A stretch of 64,000 bases of DNA, taken from the NCBI GenBank assembly GCA_942490995.1, contig CALOBG010000028.1, positions 1 to 64,000 of the forward strand. The letters are read 5' to 3'. A program made the position numbers and the translations under genes. The notes under the pieces are model-generated. The model saw nothing but the letters and a program-made list of their open reading frames with translations, was not told where the DNA came from and ran no database searches. The DNA is from UBA981 sp942490995. GTDB taxonomy: Bacteria; Pseudomonadota; Gammaproteobacteria; Ga0077536. Shown piece by piece: positions 1 to 8,984 of the stretch (positions are counted from its first letter, which is position 1; each line of letters starts with the position of its first letter).

Positions 1-127
1 TCGGACTGTCAAGCTTCGACAACTCCCACAACAGGACCAGCATCTGCTGGCGTTCGGCGAGCATGTTATCGATCAGTTTGCGTGATTGAGGACGCGTCTT
101 GGCGTCGGCATTGTTTGCTTTGGGCAT
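1..127 (-). CDS. Rsd/AlgQ-like anti-sigma-70 factor, N-terminal fragment
   Basis: This minus-strand reading frame opens with ATG at 127-125 and runs off the left edge, so only about 42 residues are visible. After a short basic leader (MPKANNADAKTR) the segment LIDNMLAERQQMLVLLWELS resembles the first helix of the Rsd/AlgQ family, whose members begin with a similar Leu-Ile-Asp-x-Trp/Leu-Leu-x-Glu-Arg pattern. Rsd binds region 4 of sigma-70 and favours alternative sigma factors. The family call rests on recalled similarity over a short stretch and could be wrong. The gene is divergent from the kinase at 255, and the two share a 127-bp promoter region. Confidence 0.4.
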   Translation of the reverse strand, partial: MPKANNADAKTRPQSRKLIDNMLAERQQMLVLLWELSKLDSP

Positions 128-254
128 GGTTTGTTTTCGGTTGCGGCTGGGTGCGTCGCTACTCTACCTTGGGCGTTCGGCAAAAGCATCAATCCGTGCG
201 CAAATACCGTTCACTCGGTGAATTTTCCGACAGTGCCGAGGCTATAATCGGCCG

Positions 255-1700
255 ATGGAGATCCCGGGTTACGAGATCAAGCGCCAGATTGGCCAGGGCG
301 GGATGGCGACCGCCTATCTCGCCCGACAGCAATCCCTCGGCCGCCAGGTCGTGCTCAAGGTCCTCGACAGCAAAGTCCGCGATACGCCGGAAACGGTTGA
401 GCGATTTCTGAACGAAGGGCGCATCATCGCGTCGCTCAATCATCCGCACATCATCACCATCTACGACATCGGTCAGAGCGATGCGAACGTCTATATTTCG
501 ATGGAGTACGTCGAAGGCGGCGACCTGAAAGAGCGCATGCAGCACAAGCTGTTCGCGCCGGTCGAAGCCATCGACGTGATCGAAAAGATCGCCAGCGGAC
601 TGGCCGCTGCACACGAGAATGGCATCGTGCATCGCGACGTCAAACCGGGCAACATCCTGTTCCGCAGCGACGGCACGCCGCTATTGAGCGATTTCGGCAT
701 CGCCAAGCGTCTGAGCGGCGATTCCGATCTGACCTCAACCGGGATGTTCCTCGGCAGCCCTAACTACATGGCCCCCGAGCAGTCCGAATCCGGGCCGATC
801 GACGGCCGCGCGGATATTTACGCACTCGGCGTGATCCTCTACGAGATGCTGACCGGCGAGCGCGCCTACAGCGCCGATTCGGTTATCGACGTCATCGTGA
901 TGCACAAGAAATCGCCGGTGCCGACCCTGCCGGCCGGACTCGAGCACTACCAGGAACTGCTCGACCTGATGATGGCGAAAAAGCGCAGGGAACGGTTTCG
1001 CGATGCCGGCGCCCTGTTGCACTTCATCGCCGCCATGCGTAAGTCCGGCAACATCAAGTCCAAAGCCGACATGACCGCGCGCCCGGACATCGATATCACC
1101 ACCGAGCACGCGGTAGCGGCCGTGCCGGATCCCACCGTCACCCGCGTGACCCTCGAGCACCGCCGCCCGTCGCCCGCGCAGCTCGGGCTATTTGCCATGC
1201 TGATCGTGTGCGTACTGGGCTGGGTCGCGCTGCTGCTCATCGAACACGGCATGCGCGAACCTGAGCCCGCGCGGGTCGAAGTCGCGACCGAACTCGACCG
1301 GGTCGCGGTCGAGTTACCGCGTTCGGCGGCGGTCGACGACGTCGGCGGTCACGACGAAAGCGAGCAGATCCGCGCTGCGCTGGTGTGGCTCGGTCATCAC
1401 AGCCTCGATCAATACCGACTCACGGCGCCACCGCGCGATAACGCCTACTATTATTTTTCCCGCCTGCTGCAGCTCGATGCCGAAAACGCAGAGGCGCGTC
1501 AGGGTTTGCGCAAAATCGCCGCCCAGTACGCGCTGCTCGCCGAACGTGAAATTGCCGCGGACCGCTTTCCCGATGCCATGAACTATATCCGGATCGGGCG
1601 CCAGATCGATCCGGACAACCAGGCGCTGGCCGCGCTCGCCGAATTGGCCAGCAAACCCGAAGCAGGCTTCTGGGGCGCGTTAGCCAGTCTGTTTCGCTGA
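255..1700 (+). CDS. membrane-anchored Hanks-type serine/threonine protein kinase
   Basis: The 481-residue protein has a complete PknB-type kinase domain (about 1-260). The glycine loop GQGGMATAYL lies at 13-22, the ATP-anchoring Lys at 35, the catalytic loop HRDVKPGN at 126-133, DFG at 146-148 and the APE equivalent at 173-175. A single membrane helix follows at about 309-329, and the C-terminal 150 residues form an extracytoplasmic or helical tail with a possible TPR-like segment near the end (LLQLDAENAEARQGL). It has no PASTA repeats. It probably phosphorylates cytoplasmic proteins in response to an envelope signal; the signal cannot be read from the sequence. The gene is convergent with the next one, with only 4 nt between the stops. 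Confidence 0.93.
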   Translation: MEIPGYEIKRQIGQGGMATAYLARQQSLGRQVVLKVLDSKVRDTPETVERFLNEGRIIASLNHPHIITIYDIGQSDANVYISMEYVEGGDLKERMQHKLFAPVEAIDVIEKIASGLAAAHENGIVHRDVKPGNILFRSDGTPLLSDFGIAKRLSGDSDLTSTGMFLGSPNYMAPEQSESGPIDGRADIYALGVILYEMLTGERAYSADSVIDVIVMHKKSPVPTLPAGLEHYQELLDLMMAKKRRERFRDAGALLHFIAAMRKSGNIKSKADMTARPDIDITTEHAVAAVPDPTVTRVTLEHRRPSPAQLGLFAMLIVCVLGWVALLLIEHGMREPEPARVEVATELDRVAVELPRSAAVDDVGGHDESEQIRAALVWLGHHSLDQYRLTAPPRDNAYYYFSRLLQLDAENAEARQGLRKIAAQYALLAEREIAADRFPDAMNYIRIGRQIDPDNQALAALAELASKPEAGFWGALASLFR

Positions 1701-1704
1701 GTTG

Positions 1705-2235
1705 CTAGTAGCGAGCGGGATCGGCGTCGTCGTCGGGTAGCTGTTCGATCAGCGCGCGCGCCTGGTCGATCTGCTGCTGGTCCCACAGTTCGATCAAGGC
1801 TTTCAGCGCGCTGACCTTGTCGGCGATCTCATCGCTCGCGGCGGGTTGCTCGGCCGCGGCCAGCTCCTCTTCGACTTCGCTCGCGGCGGCCTTGATATCG
1901 ACGCCGTTGTCACGCGCTTTCGCGAGCGCCGATTTGAGGGAAGCGGCGTCGTCTTCCGCGCGGGGTTCGGCGGCGCGCGCGAGGTCGTCGCCGAACGCGC
2001 GCTCGCGCAGTGCGGTGCGCTCGGCGTCGGCAACCTCGACAGCGGTATCGTCGATCAGGTCACCGTGCTCGAAAACCAGCACCCGCGGACCGGGATTCAG
2101 ACTGCGATACCAGGCTGGCGGCGTCCCGGACAACTGCACGTTACCGCTGTCCGGACTGGTCCATTGATACATCCGCGTCTCGGCGACTGCGGTTAGAATC
2201 GTGAACAGCATCAGCGTCATGACGATCGTGCGCAT
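1705..2235 (-). CDS. secreted DUF4124-like protein with acidic coiled-coil tail
   Basis: The chosen ATG at 2235 gives 176 residues with a clear signal peptide (MRTIVMTLMLFTILTAVAET); the frame stays open further upstream, but that extension lacks signal-peptide features and overlaps the next gene. After cleavage the segment RMYQWTSPDSGNVQLSGTPP resembles the DUF4124 motif (W-x-D-x-x-G-x-x-x-F/L-S-x-x-P), common in periplasmic proteins of gammaproteobacteria. The second half is Ala/Glu/Asp-rich and probably helical. Its function is unknown. It is divergent from the AddB-like gene at 2347 and convergent with the kinase. Confidence 0.75.
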   Translation of the reverse strand: MRTIVMTLMLFTILTAVAETRMYQWTSPDSGNVQLSGTPPAWYRSLNPGPRVLVFEHGDLIDDTAVEVADAERTALRERAFGDDLARAAEPRAEDDAASLKSALAKARDNGVDIKAAASEVEEELAAAEQPAASDEIADKVSALKALIELWDQQQIDQARALIEQLPDDDADPARY

Positions 2236-2346
2236 GCGGAATCGCTTGTTGAACCCGGCTGAACCAGGGAAAAGTATAGCAGCGACGCCGCCGTTGGTGC
2301 CCGCAATAGTTTTGCCAAGCGCGCCAGAAAAGGAGCGTGTCGACCG

Positions 2347-4974
2347 ATGCATGCCGTGACCGCCAGTTGCCATCACATGCTTGAACACGACGGTCCGGTG
2401 GTTGTACCCGACGGCAGTGCGGTCCGGCTTCTGAACGCAATGCTTGATCAACACGCCCGCGGCCGCGCACTGAAAAGCTGGACGCCCCCCGAAGTGTTGA
2501 GCTGGGGCAAGCTCGTGGTGCGCAATTTCGAACTCGAAGCCTTGCGCGGCGCGGGCGAGCGGACACTCGAGTTCGTGCTTTCGCCGGATCAGGAACGCGC
2601 GCTGTGGGAGCAGGTTATCGCTGACGACCGCCAGCTCGACATGCGCGGCCTCGAACAGGCCGCGCCGCTGGCCATGGAGGCGTGGCAGCTGCAGCACCTG
2701 TGGGCGCTGCCGGTTGCGCTCGAGGCGGCGCCGGTTTCCACCGACGTCGCCGCGTTCCGGCGCTGGGCCGCGGCGTATCGCGCGCGCAGCGCGGATCTGG
2801 CCGTTACCGAACGCGTGCGCCTGTTGAGCAGCCAGGTGCGGCGCGGACTAGCGGCGCAACAGGTCCTGGCGCATGGCTTTATCGATCCGCCGCCGTTATT
2901 GCGGCGCTGGCTTCCGATCGGCGAGTCCGACGCCGGCAATGACAGCGCTGCGCTTGCTTACACCGGTCACGCCTACCGTGATCGCGACGAGGAACTGTAT
3001 GCCGCGCTGGCATGGGCGGGCGATGTGCTGCAGCGCGACCCCGGCGCGCGCGTAGTGGTTGCGCTGGAATCCCTGCGCCAGGACGAAGCCCTGGTCAGGC
3101 GCTGTTGCCGCGACGTTTTTGGCTGGCACGATGGCGCTGGTGAGCGTCACGAAGACTGGTTTTTGAGTGTGCCTTCGAGCGCCGCAACCATGCCGACGCT
3201 GCGCTTCGCGATGTTGTTGCTCGAACTCCAACCGAACACGCGCTGGGACACCCTGAGCGAACTGATCCGCCATCCGCTGCTCGCCGGCGCGCTGGCCGAA
3301 CGGCCCCAACGGGCGGCGTTTGACGCTGAACTGCGCGCGCTCGATCGCTACGACATGCCGTTGAAGTTCGTCCTCAATCAGATTGCCGAACAAGACGGCT
3401 GTGCGCGCCTGGCGGGAATATTGAGCGCGCTCGACGCCGCCCATGGCGACCTGCCTCGGCGCGCGCGCCTGGCGACCTGGGTGCAGCACTTCGAAAGCTG
3501 TCTCAGCATCGGCGGCTGGCCGGGTGAGGGTGATATCGAGGCGCCGCGCATGGCCTCGCTCAAGGCCTGGAGCGAAGCCTGCGACCGCCTCGCGGCGCTC
3601 GACGCGGTGTTGGCGCCAGTCTCGCGGGGTGAAGCGCTCGCGCGCCTGCGCCGCTTCATCGGCGAAGCCAATATCAAACCGGCCGTGGCGGCAAACTGCG
3701 TATTCGTGGTACGCCCGGACGAAGCGTTGCTGCTCGATCCGACCCATCTCTGGCTGGCCGGCTGCGAAGCCGATAGCTGGCCGGCCCGCGCGCGACTGTC
3801 AGCGTTGCTGCCGCTTGCCGACCAACGCCGCGCGGCCTTGCCCGGCGCCTTACCCGAACGTGATCTGCTGCGTGCCAGAACCCTGCTCGGCGCGCTCGGC
3901 AGCACCCTCAGCGAAGGCCATGCCAGTTACGCCCGCGGTGACGGTGAGTTGCGTTATACGCCGTCGCCGCTGTTACCGGCACTGGCTCAGGCAGCGCTCG
4001 CGGAGACGCCGCCGGGCGCACCCTTCGGCTGGCGTCAGGCGCGCGCGATACTCGAACCCTGGACCGACACGCAGGGTGCCGCGCTCGCGGACAGCGAGGC
4101 GTTGCGCGGCGGGGTCGGTGTTTTCGCGGCACAAAGTGCCTGCGCGTTTCGCGGCTATGCACGCCACCGCCTCGCTGCGCGGGCGGTCGATGAACCGCTG
4201 CCGGGCATGAGCGCACGCCACAAGGGCATCATCGTGCACCGCGTGCTGGCGATCATCTGGCAGCAGCTTGGCGAACGCGCCGCGCTGGCCGCGCTCGATG
4301 AGTCGGCGCGCGGCGAATTGGTGCGTAAAGCTATTCAGCAGGCGCTGACCCCGTTGTCGTTCGCCACCCCGGTTGAACGCGAGATTTTCCTGGTCGAGCG
4401 TGAGCGCTTGCTGGCGCTGATCGAGCGCTGGCTCGAGTTCGAACTCGAACGCGAGGCGTTCAGCGTCATCGCTGCCGAACAGCCCGCAGAGGTTGAATTC
4501 GGCGGCTTGAATTTCGCTACCCGCATCGACCGCGTCGACCGCCTGCCCGACGGGCGCGCGGTCGTCGTTGACTACAAAACCGGTCGCTGCTCGCTCAAGG
4601 ACTGGGATACGCCGCGCATGGTCGAGCCACAACTGCCGCTCTACGCGCTGACCGCGGCGTACGCCGACATTGCCGGTATCGCCTTCGCGCGCGTCGAGCG
4701 CAAACGCCCGCAGTGGCTGCAGGTGCCGGCCCGCAACGACCATGCCGATGACGCCTGGACACAGGCACGCGTCGCCTGGCGCGCGGATCTCGATGCGCTT
4801 GCCGAGGATATCCGTAACGGTCGCGCCGCGGTGGCGCCGAAGCGCGGTCTGCATACGTGTCGATACTGCGAGCAACAGTTGTTCTGCCGTCGCCTGGAGC
4901 TCGACCTCGATGGCGAGGCAAGCGACGATGATCCTGACGACGCGTTCAGTGCAGTGGTTTCCGAACATGACTGA
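2347..4974 (+). CDS. AddB-like PD-(D/E)XK nuclease, probable DNA repair protein
   Basis: This 875-residue protein matches the large inactivated-helicase plus nuclease partner found beside AddA-type helicases in proteobacteria. The C-terminal nuclease core shows VVVDYKTGRCS (about 740), the motif carrying the catalytic Asp and Lys. An upstream Cys in QSACAFRGYA together with the terminal CRYCEQQLFC forms the four-cysteine pattern expected for the iron-sulfur staple of AddB-type nucleases. The N-terminal half lacks a Walker A motif, as usual for AddB. It overlaps the next gene by 8 nt, so the two are translationally coupled and probably form one double-strand-break processing complex that replaces or complements RecBCD. 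Confidence 0.85.
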   Translation: MHAVTASCHHMLEHDGPVVVPDGSAVRLLNAMLDQHARGRALKSWTPPEVLSWGKLVVRNFELEALRGAGERTLEFVLSPDQERALWEQVIADDRQLDMRGLEQAAPLAMEAWQLQHLWALPVALEAAPVSTDVAAFRRWAAAYRARSADLAVTERVRLLSSQVRRGLAAQQVLAHGFIDPPPLLRRWLPIGESDAGNDSAALAYTGHAYRDRDEELYAALAWAGDVLQRDPGARVVVALESLRQDEALVRRCCRDVFGWHDGAGERHEDWFLSVPSSAATMPTLRFAMLLLELQPNTRWDTLSELIRHPLLAGALAERPQRAAFDAELRALDRYDMPLKFVLNQIAEQDGCARLAGILSALDAAHGDLPRRARLATWVQHFESCLSIGGWPGEGDIEAPRMASLKAWSEACDRLAALDAVLAPVSRGEALARLRRFIGEANIKPAVAANCVFVVRPDEALLLDPTHLWLAGCEADSWPARARLSALLPLADQRRAALPGALPERDLLRARTLLGALGSTLSEGHASYARGDGELRYTPSPLLPALAQAALAETPPGAPFGWRQARAILEPWTDTQGAALADSEALRGGVGVFAAQSACAFRGYARHRLAARAVDEPLPGMSARHKGIIVHRVLAIIWQQLGERAALAALDESARGELVRKAIQQALTPLSFATPVEREIFLVERERLLALIERWLEFELEREAFSVIAAEQPAEVEFGGLNFATRIDRVDRLPDGRAVVVDYKTGRCSLKDWDTPRMVEPQLPLYALTAAYADIAGIAFARVERKRPQWLQVPARNDHADDAWTQARVAWRADLDALAEDIRNGRAAVAPKRGLHTCRYCEQQLFCRRLELDLDGEASDDDPDDAFSAVVSEHD

Positions 4975-7900
4975 CGATCGCCGCGCGCGCCAGCAGGCCC
5001 TCGATCCGGGCGCGTCCTTCGCCGTGCAGGCGCCGGCCGGTTCCGGCAAAACCACGCTCCTCACGCAACGCCTGCTGCGCCTGCTGACGACCGTCGATGA
5101 ACCCGAACAGGTGGTTGCGATCACGTTCACGCGCAAGGCGGCCGAAGAGATGCGCACGCGCATCGTCGAGGCGCTCGAACTCGCATCCGGGCCGGCGCCG
5201 GACGATGATTTCGCGCGCCAGACCTGGGAACTCGCGGTCAGCGCCGCGCGTCGCGATGCCGAACAGCACTGGCGCTTGACCGAGCAGCCGGCGCGCTTAC
5301 GCATTAAGACCATCGACGCGCTGTGTCAGAGCCTGGTGCGCCAGATGCCGGTTACCGCCGGTCTGGCGGGCCGGCCTGAGATCGTCGAGGACGCGCGCGC
5401 GCTGCATCGCGAAGCGGCGCGCGGGGCCCTTGCCGAAATCGCGTCGGGCGGCAGCCACGGACGCGCGATCGCGCGCGTTCTGCAACACCTCGACAACGAC
5501 TGGAGCAAGCTCGAAACACTGCTCGCCGACATGCTCGCGCGCCGCGACCAGTGGCTGCCGCTGATGCGCGCCAGCTCCGATCAGGAGTTCCTCGAACAGT
5601 CCTATCGACGTACGGTCGGTGGCGAACTCGCCGCCCTCGATGCCGCGATATCTCCGCCGCTGGCCGACGAACTGACTGCGCTTGGCGCGTTCGCCGGCGC
5701 TCACCTCGACGCTTCGCCGTTGCGCGACCTGGCGCAGTTTCCGGCCCCCGAGTTTGCCGCGCTCGAGCAATGGCAGGCGCTGGCCGGATTGTTGCTCACC
5801 AACGCCGGCGAGTGGCGCAAGCGGGTCGACAAGCGCGACGGTTTTCCAGCCGCCGGCGCCGCAGCCAAAGCGATGAAGGTGCGCCACCAGGACGCCATCG
5901 CCGTACTTGCGACGGTGCCGGCACTGAATACCCGCCTGGCGCGCGTCAGGGATCTGCCGGCGCTGCCTTTCGAGGTCGGCGACTGGGCCGCGATCAGCGC
6001 TCTGCTGACTTTGCTCAAGGCGGCCACGGCGCATTTGCTGGTGCTGTGCGAGCAGGGCGGACGCAGCGATTTCACCGCCTTTTCGCTGGCCGCGCTGACC
6101 GCACTCGGTGAGTCCGAGCAGCCGACCGACCTGGCCCTCGCGCTTGACTACCAGATCCGGCATTTACTCATCGACGAATTCCAGGACACCTCGATCACGC
6201 AGTATGACCTGGTTTGTGGCCTGATCGCCGGCTGGACGGAAGGCGACGGTCGCAGCCTGTTTCTGGTCGGCGATCCGATGCAGTCGATCTACCGCTTTCG
6301 CCAGGCCGATGTCAGCCTGTTCCGGCGCGTGCTCGATAAAGGCTACATCGGCAGCGTGCGCCTGCAGCCCCTGACCCTGGAGCGTAACTTTCGCGCCCAG
6401 GGCGCACTCGTCGACTGGATCAACACGGCCATCCCGCAGGCGCTCGCCGCGATCGACGCCGGCAGCGAGTATTTCGTGCCACAGACGGCGGTCAAGCCGG
6501 CGCTCCCGCAACCCTGCACTCTGCACGCCTTTGCGCAGTTCGATGCCGGGGCGGAAGCGGCACGCGTGGTTTCGATCGTCGCCGCGCTGCGCGCCGCGGA
6601 CGCAACCACCAGTATTGCCATCCTGGTTCGCAGCCGCACCCATCTCGGCCACATCACGGCCGAGCTGATCGCAGCTGGCGTACGCGTCGCGGCGCGTGAA
6701 ATCAAACCGTTCAGCGAACTCGGCGTGATCGCCGACCTGCAGGTTCTGGCGCGAGCGCTGCTGCACGATGCCGACCGGGTGGCGTGGCTGGCTTTGCTGC
6801 GCGCGCCGTGGTGTGGGCTGAGCCTGGCCACACTCACCGATCTGGTCGTCGGCGCGGCGACCGTGCCGCAGGCGATCGACGACAGCGCGTGGCTGGCCGC
6901 ACTCGAGGACGATGAACGCGCGCGCGTAGAGCGCGTGCGCGGCGTCATCGCGGCGAGCCGCGCCGCGGCGCGCGTGGATCCGTTCAGCGCGGTACTCGAA
7001 CAGACCTGGATCGCGCTCGGCGGGCCGGCACTTGCCGAGCATGCCCAGGACCTGCTCGACGCGCGGGCGTTTTTCGAGATCATTCTGAGCCTTGAACGCG
7101 AAGGCGCGGGCTTGACCGCGGAGCGGATCGCCGCCCGCCTGCTCGACCGTTTTTCGACCGCGCGCGGTGAGAGCGACGATGCCGTGCAGGTCATGACCGT
7201 GCATCGCGCCAAGGGCCTGGAGTTCGATCACGTCATCATCCCCGGTCTCGGTCGCCGTCCACGCGGCGATTCTCGGCGTCTGCTGTTGTTGCGCCAGGAC
7301 AAAGACTTCGACAGCGCCGGCGCCGAGACCCTGCTGCTGGCGCCGATCCCGGTGACCGGAGAAAGTCCGCTATATGAGTACCTGCGCGCGCGTGATGCCA
7401 CCGAGGCGAACGAAGAAACCGCGCGCGTGCTGTACGTGGCGCTGACCCGCGCGCGCCGGCAGGTTCATCTGCTGGCCCACGGCCGCCAGGATCGCGACGG
7501 CGAATGGCAGGCCGAGAAGGGCGCCCTGCTGAGTCTGCTGTGGCCGGCGCTCGGACCGGAGTTCAAAATCGCGGTGGGCGATGCGGCCACTACCACCACC
7601 GCGAGTACGACCGCCGCGCTCGGGCTGCGCCGCGCGCGTCCGCACAGCCTGCCTCAAGCGCACGCGATCGCCCCCGGCATGGCCGACACGCTCGATGTGC
7701 CGCCGGAGTTCGAGTGGGCAGGACCGATCGCCAAGCATGTTGGCACGGTCATCCATCGTCTGCTGCAGGAACTCGGCCAACGCGGGCCGGATCAGTCCGA
7801 CCGCGAGTGGCAGGCGCAGGCGGTCGCGTTCGGTCGCCAGCAGCTGCGCGCACTGGGTATCGACGCGGCCGAACTCGATCAGGCCTGCGCCACGGTTGCC

Positions 7901-8257
7901 GCCGCCCTGGCGACCACGGTATCGAGTACGCGTGGGCGCTGGTTGTTTGCTCCGGAGCACGAACAGGCACGCTCGGAACTGTGCCTGGCCGGGCTTAGTG
8001 CCGCGGCCAGCGGCCGGATCATCATTGATCGAACGTTCGTCGCGGCCGATGGCCGCCGCTGGATCGTGGATTTCAAAACCGGTACCCACAGCGGCGGCGA
8101 TCGTGATGCCTACCTCGATTCAGAAGTCCTGCGTTACCGCCCGCAGTTGCAGCGTTACGCGCGCATCATGACCGATTTCGAAACGCGACCGATCATGCTC
8201 GGGCTGTATTTCCCGCTCCTCGACGCGTGGCGCGAGTGGTCCTACGCGGACGGCTGA
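4967..8257 (+). CDS. AddA/RecB-like UvrD-family helicase-nuclease
   Basis: The frame is open from 4670, but the ATG at 4967, overlapping the upstream stop, places the Walker A motif APAGSGKTTLLTQ close to the N-terminus as in AddA. The product has 1096 residues. Superfamily 1 motifs follow in order: AITFTRKAAEEM (Ia), LIDEFQDTS (II), VGDPMQSIYRFRQAD (III), TVHRAKGLEFDHVI (V) and YVALTRAR (VI). Near the C-terminus IVDFKTGTHSGGD supplies the PD-(D/E)XK nuclease core. With the upstream nuclease it should form an ATP-dependent exonuclease and helicase for recombinational repair. Its last 16 nt overlap the end of the convergent PEP-CTERM gene. Confidence 0.9.
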   Translation: MTDDRRARQQALDPGASFAVQAPAGSGKTTLLTQRLLRLLTTVDEPEQVVAITFTRKAAEEMRTRIVEALELASGPAPDDDFARQTWELAVSAARRDAEQHWRLTEQPARLRIKTIDALCQSLVRQMPVTAGLAGRPEIVEDARALHREAARGALAEIASGGSHGRAIARVLQHLDNDWSKLETLLADMLARRDQWLPLMRASSDQEFLEQSYRRTVGGELAALDAAISPPLADELTALGAFAGAHLDASPLRDLAQFPAPEFAALEQWQALAGLLLTNAGEWRKRVDKRDGFPAAGAAAKAMKVRHQDAIAVLATVPALNTRLARVRDLPALPFEVGDWAAISALLTLLKAATAHLLVLCEQGGRSDFTAFSLAALTALGESEQPTDLALALDYQIRHLLIDEFQDTSITQYDLVCGLIAGWTEGDGRSLFLVGDPMQSIYRFRQADVSLFRRVLDKGYIGSVRLQPLTLERNFRAQGALVDWINTAIPQALAAIDAGSEYFVPQTAVKPALPQPCTLHAFAQFDAGAEAARVVSIVAALRAADATTSIAILVRSRTHLGHITAELIAAGVRVAAREIKPFSELGVIADLQVLARALLHDADRVAWLALLRAPWCGLSLATLTDLVVGAATVPQAIDDSAWLAALEDDERARVERVRGVIAASRAAARVDPFSAVLEQTWIALGGPALAEHAQDLLDARAFFEIILSLEREGAGLTAERIAARLLDRFSTARGESDDAVQVMTVHRAKGLEFDHVIIPGLGRRPRGDSRRLLLLRQDKDFDSAGAETLLLAPIPVTGESPLYEYLRARDATEANEETARVLYVALTRARRQVHLLAHGRQDRDGEWQAEKGALLSLLWPALGPEFKIAVGDAATTTTASTTAALGLRRARPHSLPQAHAIAPGMADTLDVPPEFEWAGPIAKHVGTVIHRLLQELGQRGPDQSDREWQAQAVAFGRQQLRALGIDAAELDQACATVAAALATTVSSTRGRWLFAPEHEQARSELCLAGLSAAASGRIIIDRTFVAADGRRWIVDFKTGTHSGGDRDAYLDSEVLRYRPQLQRYARIMTDFETRPIMLGLYFPLLDAWREWSYADG

Positions 8258-8874
8258 GGGCTGCCTCGTCGGCGGCGCATCAGCGCTGCGAGTGCCGGCG
8301 CACAAAGCCATACCGCCGGCGGCACGGGTACCGCCGCGAGCCGGCCGTCGACGCGCAGGTTATCGAGGCGCAGGGTGCCGAGCGCCGACGACGCGGCGCT
8401 GCCGATGATATCGAGCTGCAGCATTCCGGCCGCCGCCAGTTGTCCGGGCTCCACCATGAAGCTCATGAAACTGGTGCCGGTGGCCCCGCCCGCAACGGCG
8501 GCGCCGTTGATGTCGAGCTGCCACAGCGTCGGCCCGCTGGCCGAAGCGCGCAAATCGAACTGCACCGTGGAAATTTCGATCACCCCCACGGCGGTGTCGA
8601 GCTGCAGGGTGATGCGGTTGCCGTTGTGAAAATTGTTCAACGCCAGTGCGCGGCCGGGGTTGCCGGCAAAATCGCTGAAGCTGCCGACGCCGGCGCTGAG
8701 CACCGCCGATCCAAGCCCGGGATGAACAAACTGCGGATCGAGGGTGAAATTGCCGAGCGCATCGTCAAACTCGAATACAGCGAGCAGTTCGGCGCGGGCG
8801 GCGGGTAGGGTGATGGCGTTTATGGCGATCGCGACGAGCGCGGCGCGCAAACAGGCAATGACAGGAATTGTCAT
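8242..8874 (-). CDS. secreted protein with PEP-CTERM-like sorting signal
   Basis: ATG at 8874 is preceded by AGGAGG six bases upstream, better placed than the in-frame TTG at 8880. The 210-residue product has an N-terminal signal peptide ending near PAARA, a beta-rich body resembling lectin/MAM-like folds of exosortase substrates (FEFDDALGNF near the start), and a C-terminal tripartite signal: VPVPPAVWL, a hydrophobic stretch, then MRRRRG. This matches PEP-CTERM / VPxPA-type sorting signals cut by an exosortase. No exosortase gene is in the window. It lies 110 nt downstream of, and in the same direction as, the response regulator. The intergenic stretch holds a GGTACC pair listed separately. 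Confidence 0.8.
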   Translation of the reverse strand: MTIPVIACLRAALVAIAINAITLPAARAELLAVFEFDDALGNFTLDPQFVHPGLGSAVLSAGVGSFSDFAGNPGRALALNNFHNGNRITLQLDTAVGVIEISTVQFDLRASASGPTLWQLDINGAAVAGGATGTSFMSFMVEPGQLAAAGMLQLDIIGSAASSALGTLRLDNLRVDGRLAAVPVPPAVWLCAPALAALMRRRRGSPQPSA

Positions 8875-8901
8875 GGTCAACCTCCTTGTTGGTCATGGAC
8901 A

Positions 8902-8918
8902 GGTACCGTCCTGGTACC
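8902..8918. promoter_or_regulatory. paired GGTACC motifs upstream of the PEP-CTERM gene
   Basis: GGTACC occurs at 8902-8907 and again at 8913-8918, exactly 11 bp apart (one helical turn), flanked by GGAC/GTCC-type half sites. This lies between the response regulator stop and the PEP-CTERM start, about 30-45 bp upstream of the latter, where an operator could sit. It is only a motif observation and no known factor is assigned. Confidence 0.2.
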
Positions 8919-8984
8919 CTGGACACATCATCGCACAGCCGAGACGGCTTTGGGAACGCCCCGGGGTATCCTGCCCGGCGCGCG

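Noticed and set aside
2236..2697. N-terminal extension of the DUF4124-like gene to 2697
   Set aside because: The extension overlaps the divergent AddB-like gene and would bury the clear signal peptide at MRTIVMTLML.
4670..4966. N-terminal extension of the AddA-like helicase
   Set aside because: It lies inside the AddB-like gene in another frame and places the Walker A motif too far from the N-terminus.
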